Shown: positions 19,357 through 26,750 of the stretch, in pieces
How positions within the stretch are numbered: position 1 is the stretch's first letter
Layout of the letters: each line of letters opens with the position of its first letter
NCBI GenBank assembly: GCA_016790285.1
Contig: JAEUPJ010000025.1
Span: forward strand, 1 to 64,000
Origin: Roseateles sp.
GTDB lineage: Bacteria > Pseudomonadota > Gammaproteobacteria > Burkholderiales > Burkholderiaceae_C
Reading direction: 5' to 3'
DNA length: 64,000 bases
Notes under the pieces: model-generated
Told to the model about the DNA's origin: nothing
The model's database searches: none
The model's input: the letters and a program-made list of their open reading frames with translations, nothing else
Made by a program: the position numbers and the translations under genes

Positions 19357-20999
19357 GGCCCCAGCTCCATCAGCGCCTGCAAGGCGGCCATCGCATCCGC
19401 CTCATGCAACGGCTTGTCTTCCCTGATCCTCAGCATCCGCGGGAACCGCACCGCAATCCCGCTCTTGTGCCGCGAGCTCAACTGGATACCCTCGAAGCCC
19501 AGCTCGAACACCAGCGTCGGCCGTACGCGGCGCACCGGGCCGAACTTCTCCACCGTGGTCTGGCGCACCACGCGGTCCACGCGCTTGATCTCCTCGTCGG
19601 TGAGGCCCGAGTAGGCCTTCGCGAAGGGCACGAGCTGCAGGTCGCTGACGCCCCCGTCGAGCGCCGCCTCGGCCTCGGCGGCATCGCGGGGCGGGCGGCT
19701 CCACACGGCGAAGCTGTAGTCGGTGTACAGGTTGGCGCGCCGGCCGTGGCCCGCCTGGGCGTAGATCAGCACGGCGTCCACGCTCAGCGGGGCGATCTTC
19801 CACTTCCACCACGCGCTGCCCGTGCGGCCGATGCCGTAGGGCGAGTCGCGGTGCTTGAGCATCAGTCCCTCGACGCGCCGCTCGCGCGAGCCCTCGCGTG
19901 CGGCGGCGAGGCCGGCCCAGTCTGGCGCCTCCACCAGGGGCGACACCGCGATGCCCAGCGCCAGCAAACGCTCGCGCCGCTGGTGCAGCGGCTCCATGCG
20001 GCGGTCCTCGCCGTCGCTTTCCAGCAGGTCGTAGGCCAGCAGCCGCACCGGCGCCTCGGCCAGGATGGCCTTGCTCAGCTTCGTGCGGCCGATGCGTTTT
20101 TGCAGCAGCGCGAAGGGCGCGGGCTCCGCTTCGCCGTGCCGCCAGGCCAGCAGTTCGCCGTCGACCACGGTGCCGTCCGGCCACGTGGCGGCTTCCAGCG
20201 CCACCTCGGGAAAGCGCTCGGTGACGAGCTCCTCGCCGCGCGACCAGATCCACACCTGGCCGTCGCGCTTCACGACCTGCGCACGGATGCCGTCGTACTT
20301 CCACTCCGCCACCCACGGCTCGCGTGCGCCCAGCGTGCTCGCCGGCAGGCCGGGCAGCGGGTGCGCCAGGAAGAACGGGTAGGGCTGGCCGCCCCGGGCG
20401 CCGCTGGCGTCTTCCACCAGCAGCGACTGGAAGCGCTCGGCCGTGGGCGGCGTGTCGATGTCGGTGTAGCCCATCATGCGTTGCGCAATGCCGGCCGCGT
20501 CGGCCCCTGACCACTCGGCCAGCGCGCGTTGCACGAGCAGCTTGCTCACGCCGACCCGAAAGCCCCCGCCTACGAGCTTCACGAACATGAAGCGCTCGTC
20601 CGCCGACAGACCGCGCCAGGCCGCCAGCACCGCCTCTCGCCGCGCGCTGGCGTCCAGCGCCCGCAGCGGCAGGATGCGCTCGATCATCCAGTTCGACAGC
20701 GGCTCGTCCAGCAGGTCCTCGGGCTCGGGCAGCACGTAGGCGATGGCCTCGGCGAGGTCGCCCGTGGCGGCGTAGCCGGCTTCGAACAACCATTCCGGCA
20801 GGCCCGCGGCCTCGCAGGCCAGGGCGCGCAGCTCGCCCGTGGGCACGGCCCGGCGCGGCGTGCCGCCGGCCAGCAGGTACACGGCCCAGGCCGCGTCCTG
20901 CGCGGGGGCCTCGGCGAGGTAGCGCTTGAGCGCGGCCACCTTGGCCAGCGTCGAGGTGCTCGCGTCCAGCGCGAGGTACAGGGCCACGAAGCGCTTCAT
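19353..20999 (-). CDS. ATP-dependent DNA ligase of the Lhr-associated cluster
   Basis: This 548-residue ligase has the nucleotidyltransferase motif EWKYDG with catalytic Lys234, then SRGEE, VDGELLAW, EGLMLKH and WWKWKIAP. The N-terminal 200 residues match the DNA-binding domain of ligases of this cluster. The frame continues far upstream, but the ATG at 20999 overlaps the exonuclease stop by 4 nt (ATGA) and begins the expected MKRFVALYLALD, so it is the start. It should seal nicks produced by the partner nucleases. Confidence 0.93.
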   Translation of the reverse strand: MKRFVALYLALDASTSTLAKVAALKRYLAEAPAQDAAWAVYLLAGGTPRRAVPTGELRALACEAAGLPEWLFEAGYAATGDLAEAIAYVLPEPEDLLDEPLSNWMIERILPLRALDASARREAVLAAWRGLSADERFMFVKLVGGGFRVGVSKLLVQRALAEWSGADAAGIAQRMMGYTDIDTPPTAERFQSLLVEDASGARGGQPYPFFLAHPLPGLPASTLGAREPWVAEWKYDGIRAQVVKRDGQVWIWSRGEELVTERFPEVALEAATWPDGTVVDGELLAWRHGEAEPAPFALLQKRIGRTKLSKAILAEAPVRLLAYDLLESDGEDRRMEPLHQRRERLLALGIAVSPLVEAPDWAGLAAAREGSRERRVEGLMLKHRDSPYGIGRTGSAWWKWKIAPLSVDAVLIYAQAGHGRRANLYTDYSFAVWSRPPRDAAEAEAALDGGVSDLQLVPFAKAYSGLTDEEIKRVDRVVRQTTVEKFGPVRRVRPTLVFELGFEGIQLSSRHKSGIAVRFPRMLRIREDKPLHEADAMAALQALMELGP

Positions 21000-22045
21000 T
21001 CGGCGGCCTCCACGCCATGGCCTTCGTCGCCGTACTCGGTCGCGAAGGCCTCGGCCTGCAGGCCCAGCTCGCCCAGGTAGCGGATCAGCGCGCCCTCGTC
21101 GCCATGCGTGACGATGACGCGCCCCGCGCCACTGGCGCGGATGGCGCTCAGCAGGCCCGGCCAATCGGCGTGGTCGCTGAAGACGAAGCCACGGTCCACG
21201 CCGCGACGGCGGCGCGCGCCGCGCAGGCGCATCCAGCCGCTGGCGAACGCGTCGCTGTGCGGCCCCATCGCCTTGGCCCAGCGGCTGCCCTGCACCGCGG
21301 GTGGCGCGATGACGAGCGCACCGCGCAGCGACTTGAACGGGGTCTCCGCCGTGACCGTGTCGACGAGCGGCAGCGCCACGCCGGCCGCGCGGTAGGCCTC
21401 GTTGAGCCGGGCGACGGCCGCATGCACGAGCACCGGGCCGGGCGCGTCCGCCGTGGTCAGGCCCGCCACCATGCGCTGCGCCTTGCCCAGGCTGTAGCCC
21501 ATCAGCAGCGCATGTCGTCCCTCGGCCGCACAGCCGGCCCACCAGGCGCGCATGTCGGCAAGCACCTCCGTCTGCGGCGCCCAGCGGTAGATGGGCAGGC
21601 CGAAGGTGCTCTCGGTGATGAAGACGTCGCAGCGCACCGGCTCGAAGGGCGCGCAGGTGCTGTTGACGTCGCCCGCGCCGCTGACGAAGTAGTCGCCGGA
21701 CACCACCCACACCTCGCCGCGGTGCTCCACGCGCACCTGGGCCGAGCCCAGCACATGGCCCGCCGGGTGCAGGCTGACGGTCACGTCGCCCACCTGCAGC
21801 CGCTCGTCGTAGGCCAGGCCCTGGAAGGCGATGTCCTCGCCCAGCCGCGCGCGCATCAGGCCCTCGGCGTCGCGGTGGGCGAGGTAGTGGGCGTGGCCCC
21901 AGCGGGAATGGTCGGCGTGGGCGTGGGTGATGACGGCCCGATCGACGGGCCGCCAGGGGTCGATGTAGAAGCCGCCCGGTGGGCAGTACAGGCCCTCGGG
22001 GCGGCGCTGGATCAGGTCATCTCGGGGGGCGAGGAGGGCTGTCAT
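20996..22045 (-). CDS. Ligase-associated DNA exonuclease, MBL fold
   Basis: With the ATG at 22045 this is a 349-residue metallo-beta-lactamase-fold nuclease with the HAHADH motif (residues 41-46) near the N-terminus and a beta-CASP-like second half. The family is sometimes annotated as an mRNA 3'-end processing factor, but these bacterial members are DNA exonucleases. An earlier in-frame start at 22114 would add 23 residues of poor similarity, so the later one is preferred. It is the first gene of the four-gene repair operon. Confidence 0.88.
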   Translation of the reverse strand: MTALLAPRDDLIQRRPEGLYCPPGGFYIDPWRPVDRAVITHAHADHSRWGHAHYLAHRDAEGLMRARLGEDIAFQGLAYDERLQVGDVTVSLHPAGHVLGSAQVRVEHRGEVWVVSGDYFVSGAGDVNSTCAPFEPVRCDVFITESTFGLPIYRWAPQTEVLADMRAWWAGCAAEGRHALLMGYSLGKAQRMVAGLTTADAPGPVLVHAAVARLNEAYRAAGVALPLVDTVTAETPFKSLRGALVIAPPAVQGSRWAKAMGPHSDAFASGWMRLRGARRRRGVDRGFVFSDHADWPGLLSAIRASGAGRVIVTHGDEGALIRYLGELGLQAEAFATEYGDEGHGVEAAE

Positions 22046-22086
22046 CGGCGGCACGTGGGCAATCAGTGTGCCCAAAGCGCCGCCGC

Positions 22087-22119
22087 GGCGGGCATGCGGG
22101 GTCTTGGCCCGCATGCCCG
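22087..22119 (-). terminator. 13-bp perfect hairpin after the lipoprotein gene
   Basis: GCGGGCATGCGGG (22087-22099) and its exact complement (22107-22119) flank a 7-nt loop. It lies 12 nt beyond the stop of the minus-strand lipoprotein gene and before the repair operon start. There is no T-run, so it may act as an RNA 3'-end stabiliser or weak terminator. Confidence 0.5.
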
Positions 22120-22130
22120 CTGGCCACGGG

Positions 22131-23546
22131 TCAGCCGCGGCCGGGGGACGAGTGCTTCTGCCCGCCGCAGCCGGCGATGTCGATGCGGGTGGCGGTGAGC
22201 GTCGTGCCGCTGAGCGTGCCGCGCACCTTCACCTGCGCGCCCACGACGAGGCAGCTCGACGTGCCCGACTCGAACTCCGCCTTGCTCGCGTCCACCGTGT
22301 AGGTGCCCACCGGCACGGTGGTCGTGGCCGTCGTGACCGTCAGCGTGAACGACGTCGTGCTGGCCACGCTGGCCACCTTGCCCGACACGCCGGGGTTGAA
22401 CTTCTCGCCGCCGCCCGGGTTGCTGGTGGCGCCGTCCAGGTCGAAGACCGCGGCGGTGACCTTCGTCGTGCCCGTGCCGGCCGCCTTGCCGGCAAAGCGC
22501 ACCGAGGCGCCCACCGCCACATCGCTCAGCTGGCCGTGCGTGAAGCGCGCGGAGGCGGTGTCGACGACGACGCTGTTGCTGCTGGGCAGGAAGTTCGCGT
22601 CGGTGAGCGACACCGTGACGAGCGCGCCGCTCACCGCCGTCACCGTGCCCGCACCGCGCAGCCGCGGCACGCTGGCCGTGCCGTCGCCCGTGGAGCCGGC
22701 CGGCAGCACGTGCACGACCGAAGCCGTGACGGTGGACGGGTCGGCGGTGGTGGCCCCCGGCGTGACCTTGCCCTTGACCTCCACAGTGGCACCCACGGCC
22801 AGGTCGGCCAGCGTGAGCTTGGCCTGGGTCTGCTCGTTGATGAGGGTGGCGTCGGCCGCCAGCGTCACGACAACCGTGCCTAGGCGGCTGTCGGTCACGG
22901 TGAAGGTGCCGGCACCCGTGTTGACGGCCGTCACGCTGCCGTGCACTTCAGCCTGTTGGCGGATGAACTTGCCGAAGGCTTCACCGGCATCGCGCCGTTC
23001 GACGACGGCCGTCACGATGCCGGTGGTGGCGTCGTAGGTGAACTTGGCGAGGTTGAAGTCCAGCACCAGCTGGCCGCTGTTGGCAGGGTTGAGGTCCAGG
23101 TCGCGGATGGTCAGCACCTGGTCGCCGCCGGTGCTGTTGAAGCGTGCGCTGATCGTCTTGCTGCCGTCCAGCGACACGAGCTGGACCGCGTTGCCCAGCG
23201 TCACCTTGATCTGCGAATACACGCCGGCAGGCAGCGTGACGGTGGACATGAACTGACCCACGTCCGCGAGCGACGACAGGTTCACGGTGACGGGGCTGGC
23301 GCTTGCGTCCAGCAGCGTCACCTCGGTGCCGGCGCCGTCCACCGCCGTGATCTTCTTGAGCGTGACCCAGACCTTGGAATACTCGGTGGCCAGGTTGTCC
23401 GTGATGTAGGTCTGCAGCTTGTACGACAGCGGCGAGGCCGTGGGCGCCTGGGTGCTGCTGCCACCGCCGCCGCCACAGGCGACGAGCAGGGCCGTGGTGG
23501 CGCTGGCCGCAGCGGCCAGGCGCAGGAGGGAAGTGCTCAGCGTCAT
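22131..23546 (-). CDS. Lipoprotein with DUF4382- and DUF5666-like domains
   Basis: This 471-residue protein has a signal sequence and lipobox LVAC with the lipidated cysteine at residue 24, followed by a glycine linker. Residues 38-190 look like DUF4382 (YKLQTYITDN start, SLADVGQFMSTVTLPAGVYSQIKV). The rest consists of repeated beta-rich OB-like units of the DUF5666 type (VHGSVTAVN, GAGTVTAVSG, VSGKVASVAS). I chose the ATG at 23546, preceded by ggagatcaaca, over the longer frame. It is expected at the periplasmic side of a membrane. Function is unknown. Confidence 0.82.
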   Translation of the reverse strand: MTLSTSLLRLAAAASATTALLVACGGGGGSSTQAPTASPLSYKLQTYITDNLATEYSKVWVTLKKITAVDGAGTEVTLLDASASPVTVNLSSLADVGQFMSTVTLPAGVYSQIKVTLGNAVQLVSLDGSKTISARFNSTGGDQVLTIRDLDLNPANSGQLVLDFNLAKFTYDATTGIVTAVVERRDAGEAFGKFIRQQAEVHGSVTAVNTGAGTFTVTDSRLGTVVVTLAADATLINEQTQAKLTLADLAVGATVEVKGKVTPGATTADPSTVTASVVHVLPAGSTGDGTASVPRLRGAGTVTAVSGALVTVSLTDANFLPSSNSVVVDTASARFTHGQLSDVAVGASVRFAGKAAGTGTTKVTAAVFDLDGATSNPGGGEKFNPGVSGKVASVASTTSFTLTVTTATTTVPVGTYTVDASKAEFESGTSSCLVVGAQVKVRGTLSGTTLTATRIDIAGCGGQKHSSPGRG

Positions 23547-23655
23547 TGTTGATCTCCGCAGTTGAGCCGGGGCGCGGATGCGGGCCCGGTTGCTGCGGAG
23601 AACGCTGCGCGCGGCGGCTTTGTTCCGTGGCCGGCAGCGCTTGTGTGACGAAAAG

Positions 23656-25191
23656 TCAGTGCGCCGCGGCCAGTGCCGTGGGCGCGAGGCCCACGACGCC
23701 ATGGCCGTAGACGCGGTCGCGCCCCGGCTCGCCGGCATCCGTCGCCAGGCGCGCCAGCTGCTCCACGGCGCGCGGCGCGGCTGCAACGTCGGGTGCGGGC
23801 AGGCGCAGCGCGAGCGCGGCGGCGACGACCGGCGCGGCCAGCGACGTGCCACGCCAGCTGCGCGGGCTGCCGTCGGGCGCCGGCAGCTCCACGACCCCCG
23901 GCGCCGCAAAGGCGACGTGCTCGCCACGGCCCGCCTCCACGAGCACGCGGCCCTGGCGGTCCACCGCCGTCACGCCGACGACGCCCGGGTAGGCGGCCGG
24001 GTACAGCGGCGGTGCCGCGGGGCCGTCGTTGCCCACCGCCGCCACCAGCAGATGCCCGCGCGCCAGGAAGGCCGCGACGACGGCGGCCATCACGCGGTTG
24101 TAGGGCCCCACCGCGCTCACGTTCACGACCGGCACGCGCTCGGCGTCCATGGCCTGCAACGCGGCCGCGATGGCGTCCACCGCGCCCTGGCCGCAGCCGA
24201 TGTCGGCAGCGTGCAGCACGGGCCGCCGGCCGGCGTCCCGCACGCTGCGCGCGAGCACGGTGGCGACGGCCATGCCATGCCCCTCGGGGCGCGCTGGCGG
24301 CGCACAGCGGCGGCCCACCGGCCTCACCTCGGCCGGCAGGGCGGGCTCGCCGCCGGGCGGCAGGGCCTCGTCGATGAGGCCCACGTGCACGGCATCGGCG
24401 GCCGCTGGCGGTGCGGGCGTGCTTGCCACCGGCAAACCCGCCGGCCCCCGCGCGGGCGCGGAAGGCGCCGGGCGGCCGCTGCCCAGCAGCACGTGATTGA
24501 AGTCGATCTCCGCCTCGGGCGCGAGTCGCCGGCCCAGGTCCACGGCCATCGGCAGCGTCAGGTCGGCGGGCGTGCGCAGCACCACCAACCGGCGGCCGAG
24601 CACGACCGCCTCGCGCACCGCGATGAAGCCGCGGCGCGCCAGCCCCGCGGGCAGCTCGGCGTCGGGTGGCAGCAGCAACGTGATCTCGGCGCGCAGCACC
24701 GGCGCCCCGATGGGGTCGCGCTCGTAGACCAGCGGCTGGCTGCGCACGAGCCGCTCGCCGCGCTGCCAGCGGCCGTCGGGCCCATCGCCACCGGGCCGCG
24801 CTGGCGTGGCGCCGCCGCGCTCATCGCCCTCGCGGCGGCCGGGGTCGTCGCGGCCACTGCGGCCGGGCAGGTTGTCCTTGGCGGCATCCTTCGCGGCTTC
24901 CTTGGCGGCCTCCTTGGCGGCATCCCTGGCGGCATCCCTGGCCGCGTCGTCCATCCGCGTGGCGTCCTTGCCGCTGCCACTGCTGCTGGCGTTGCCCGGC
25001 GTGGTGCGGTTGCCGGGCCAGGGCGTCGAGACGGTCGAGGGCAGGCCCATCGGGCGTGTCATGCCGCCACCCGGTCCACTGCTTCCGCTGCTCCCGCTGG
25101 TGCTTGCGCGGTTGTCGCTCCAAGCCGGCGCACACAGCAGCAGCAAGGCCAGGCCCAGGGGCCGCAGAAGGGCGAAGGTCACGGCAGCCAT
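23656..25191 (-). CDS. S8-family serine peptidase (subtilase)
   Basis: This 511-residue protein has a signal peptide (residues 1-25), a low-complexity Ser/Gly region, an Ala/Lys/Asp helix (about 76-106), and a C-terminal subtilase domain. Triad candidates are Asp274 in VGLIDEA, His305 in GHGMAVA and Ser450 in GTSLAAP, with oxyanion Asn388 in VGNDGP. It should act in the periplasm or outside. Its start lies inside the 3' end of the small membrane protein gene, so it is the last gene of the sigma/anti-sigma operon. It might cleave the anti-sigma factor or mature the exported proteins nearby; both are inferences. Confidence 0.88.
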   Translation of the reverse strand: MAAVTFALLRPLGLALLLLCAPAWSDNRASTSGSSGSSGPGGGMTRPMGLPSTVSTPWPGNRTTPGNASSSGSGKDATRMDDAARDAARDAAKEAAKEAAKDAAKDNLPGRSGRDDPGRREGDERGGATPARPGGDGPDGRWQRGERLVRSQPLVYERDPIGAPVLRAEITLLLPPDAELPAGLARRGFIAVREAVVLGRRLVVLRTPADLTLPMAVDLGRRLAPEAEIDFNHVLLGSGRPAPSAPARGPAGLPVASTPAPPAAADAVHVGLIDEALPPGGEPALPAEVRPVGRRCAPPARPEGHGMAVATVLARSVRDAGRRPVLHAADIGCGQGAVDAIAAALQAMDAERVPVVNVSAVGPYNRVMAAVVAAFLARGHLLVAAVGNDGPAAPPLYPAAYPGVVGVTAVDRQGRVLVEAGRGEHVAFAAPGVVELPAPDGSPRSWRGTSLAAPVVAAALALRLPAPDVAAAPRAVEQLARLATDAGEPGRDRVYGHGVVGLAPTALAAAH

Positions 25192-25331
25192 GCCTCATCA
25201 TCGGCGCAAATCCAGCCGGTGGCGCGGGGCGGCTCGGCCGGGGCGGCGGCCACCGCCAGCCACCAGGCTGCCGCGGCCAGGGCCAGGCCCAGCAGGCCCA
25301 TCAGCCGATGCCGGCGCGGGCCGCGCTTCAT
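25179..25331 (-). CDS. Small single-span membrane protein (50 aa)
   Basis: Read directly from the sequence, this 50-residue frame begins MKRGPRRHRLMG with five basic residues, followed by one hydrophobic segment (residues 11-30) and a short C-terminal tail with Cys42 and acidic residues. Its ATG overlaps the anti-sigma stop (ATGA), and its last 13 nt overlap the subtilase start. Such tight packing between two real genes supports it as a gene. The charge pattern predicts the N-terminus in the cytoplasm and the tail in the periplasm. It could partner the anti-sigma factor or the peptidase. No family recognised. Confidence 0.6.
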   Translation of the reverse strand: MKRGPRRHRLMGLLGLALAAAAWWLAVAAAPAEPPRATGWICADDEAWLP

Positions 25332-26074
25332 GGCGCCCAGCGGGCGTCGCGGGCCGCGCGTTCCTGGGCGGCGTCCAGCGCCAGGCCGGCGATGCGCTGC
25401 TCCACGGCCTCCAGCAGGGCCGCAGGCAGCTCGCCGTTGGCCAGCCGCAGCCGCTCGCCCGGTGCCGAGGCCGCGGCGGCAGCCGGCGCCGTCAGCACCA
25501 CCACCTGCCAGTGGCCGCCCTCGCGGCAGGCCAGGCCCCGGCCGACCGGTGCGGCAAAGCTGCGGCAGAACTCGCCGCTGCGATCACGAAAGCTCAGCAG
25601 CAGCCGCGTGCCGTCCGGCCGGGTCTCACTGGCCAGGCCGCGCTCCAGGGCGTCGGCGAGTGCACCGCGGGCCATCAGCCGGCCGTCGGCCCGGGCCTGC
25701 ACCGTGTCGCCCGGCCGGTCGCCGCCAGGCATGAGCTGCGGCACCAGCGCCACCACCAGCGCCACGCCCGCCGCAAGGCCGCCCCATTGCATCCAGCCCC
25801 GTCGGCGGCGCGACGCCAGCGGCACGACGCGGGCGCCCGTGGCCGGCGCGGCGAGGTGCTCGCCCCGGGCGACGGCGGCAAGCGCGTCGGGCACGGGCTC
25901 GTCCAGCTCGGCGGCAAAGGCCTGGCGCAACTGGCGGTTCAGGCCCTGCAGGCGCGCCGCGCGGGCAGCCAGCGCGGTGTCCGCCGCCACGGCGGCGGAC
26001 ACGCGGTCGGCGTCGGGCGGCGGCAGCTCGCCGTCCACCCAGGCCATCAGCTCTTCATCGGTCACGCCGAGCAT
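25328..26074 (-). CDS. Transmembrane anti-sigma factor
   Basis: This 248-residue protein starts with the anti-sigma-like MLGVTDEELMAWVDGELPP helix region, followed by a membrane segment at about residues 94-113 and a periplasmic C-terminal domain. I see no HxxxCxxC zinc motif. Its start overlaps the sigma factor gene by 13 nt, the usual arrangement for a cognate pair. It should hold the ECF sigma at the membrane until an envelope signal releases it. Confidence 0.82.
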   Translation of the reverse strand: MLGVTDEELMAWVDGELPPPDADRVSAAVAADTALAARAARLQGLNRQLRQAFAAELDEPVPDALAAVARGEHLAAPATGARVVPLASRRRRGWMQWGGLAAGVALVVALVPQLMPGGDRPGDTVQARADGRLMARGALADALERGLASETRPDGTRLLLSFRDRSGEFCRSFAAPVGRGLACREGGHWQVVVLTAPAAAAASAPGERLRLANGELPAALLEAVEQRIAGLALDAAQERAARDARWAP

Positions 26075-26580
26075 GGGCGGTCCTCCTCGGGCGCCAGCAG
26101 CGCCTGCAGTTGTTCGCGCGCGCGGGCCAGGCGGCTTGTCAGCGTGCCGATCGGCACGCCCAGCACCTGGGCGGCTTCCTTGTAGGACAGGCCTTCCACC
26201 AGCACCAGCGCCACGGCGGCGCGCTGGTCGTCGTTGAGCCGGGCCACGGCCTGGCGCACGGCCAGGGCGTCCAGCGGCGAGGACTCGGGGCCGGCCGCGG
26301 CCTGCACGTCGGCGCCGTCCACCAGCACCTGGGCCTGGCGCTGGCGGGCGCGGATTTCATCGATCCAGGCGTTTTGCATGATGCGAAAGACCCAGCTGTC
26401 CAGCCGGGTGTCGGGGGTCCAGCGGGCCTGGTGCTGCCAGGCCCGTTCGAGGGCGAGCTGCACCAGGTCGTCCGCGTCGTGCGGATGACCGGTGAGCAGC
26501 CGTCCGAAGCGGCGCAGGCGCGGCACCAGGGCCGCCAGCTCGGACCCGAAAGGGGCAGGGGTGGCTGGGTGCGAATTCAT
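26062..26580 (-). CDS. ECF RNA polymerase sigma factor
   Basis: This 172-residue protein has sigma region 2 (DADDLVQLALERAWQH, SWVFRIMQNAWIDEIR) and region 4 (LNDDQRAAVALV, YKEAAQVLGVPIGTLTSRL). An ATG at 26580 is preferred to an in-frame TTG at 26595. It is the first gene of the operon sigma - anti-sigma - small membrane protein - subtilase, divergent from the two-partner secretion operon. It is the best candidate to read the GGAAC-N15-GTCACTCA promoters found in this region. I see no copy of that motif upstream of its own gene. Confidence 0.9.
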   Translation of the reverse strand: MNSHPATPAPFGSELAALVPRLRRFGRLLTGHPHDADDLVQLALERAWQHQARWTPDTRLDSWVFRIMQNAWIDEIRARQRQAQVLVDGADVQAAAGPESSPLDALAVRQAVARLNDDQRAAVALVLVEGLSYKEAAQVLGVPIGTLTSRLARAREQLQALLAPEEDRPCSA

Positions 26581-26666
26581 GACATGCCCCGACAACGAAC
26601 GCCGGGACCACTTTCTTCCCTCGGGCGATGAATTGAGAGTGTGCCGCCTGCATTCGAGGGGGGCGC

Positions 26667-26694
26667 GGAACTCAAAGCCCGCCGCCGTGACTCA
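26667..26694 (+). promoter_or_regulatory. ECF-type promoter of the TpsB-TpsA operon
   Basis: GGAAC (26667-26671), exactly 15 nt, then GTGACTCA (26687-26694). This matches four further copies in the window, three of which have GTCACTCA at the same spacing. It lies 56 nt before the tpsB start, in the 170-nt divergent gap after the ECF sigma gene. Confidence 0.65.
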
Positions 26695-26750
26695 CCCCGC
26701 GTGCGACCGCCAGGTCGACGGCAGCTTGCTGCCCAGCTCCGGACCTGACC

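Noticed and set aside
16582-19614. A 1010-residue plus-strand frame across the Lhr-type helicase
   Set aside because: Shadow of the helicase gene; no motifs, and composition dominated by Arg, Gln, His and Ala.
23600-23626. GGAAC on the minus strand upstream of the lipoprotein gene, as a sixth ECF site
   Set aside because: The bases 15 nt further on are AGCGTTCT, not GTCACTCA, so it does not share the regulon motif.
23578-25734. A 718-residue plus-strand frame opposite the subtilase
   Set aside because: The minus strand has a complete subtilase triad and overlapping neighbours; this frame is a GC-driven shadow.
26581-26666. Search for an autoregulatory copy of the promoter motif before the ECF sigma gene
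   Set aside because: Only a loose GGGAAG with wrong spacing is visible on the minus strand; I do not call it.
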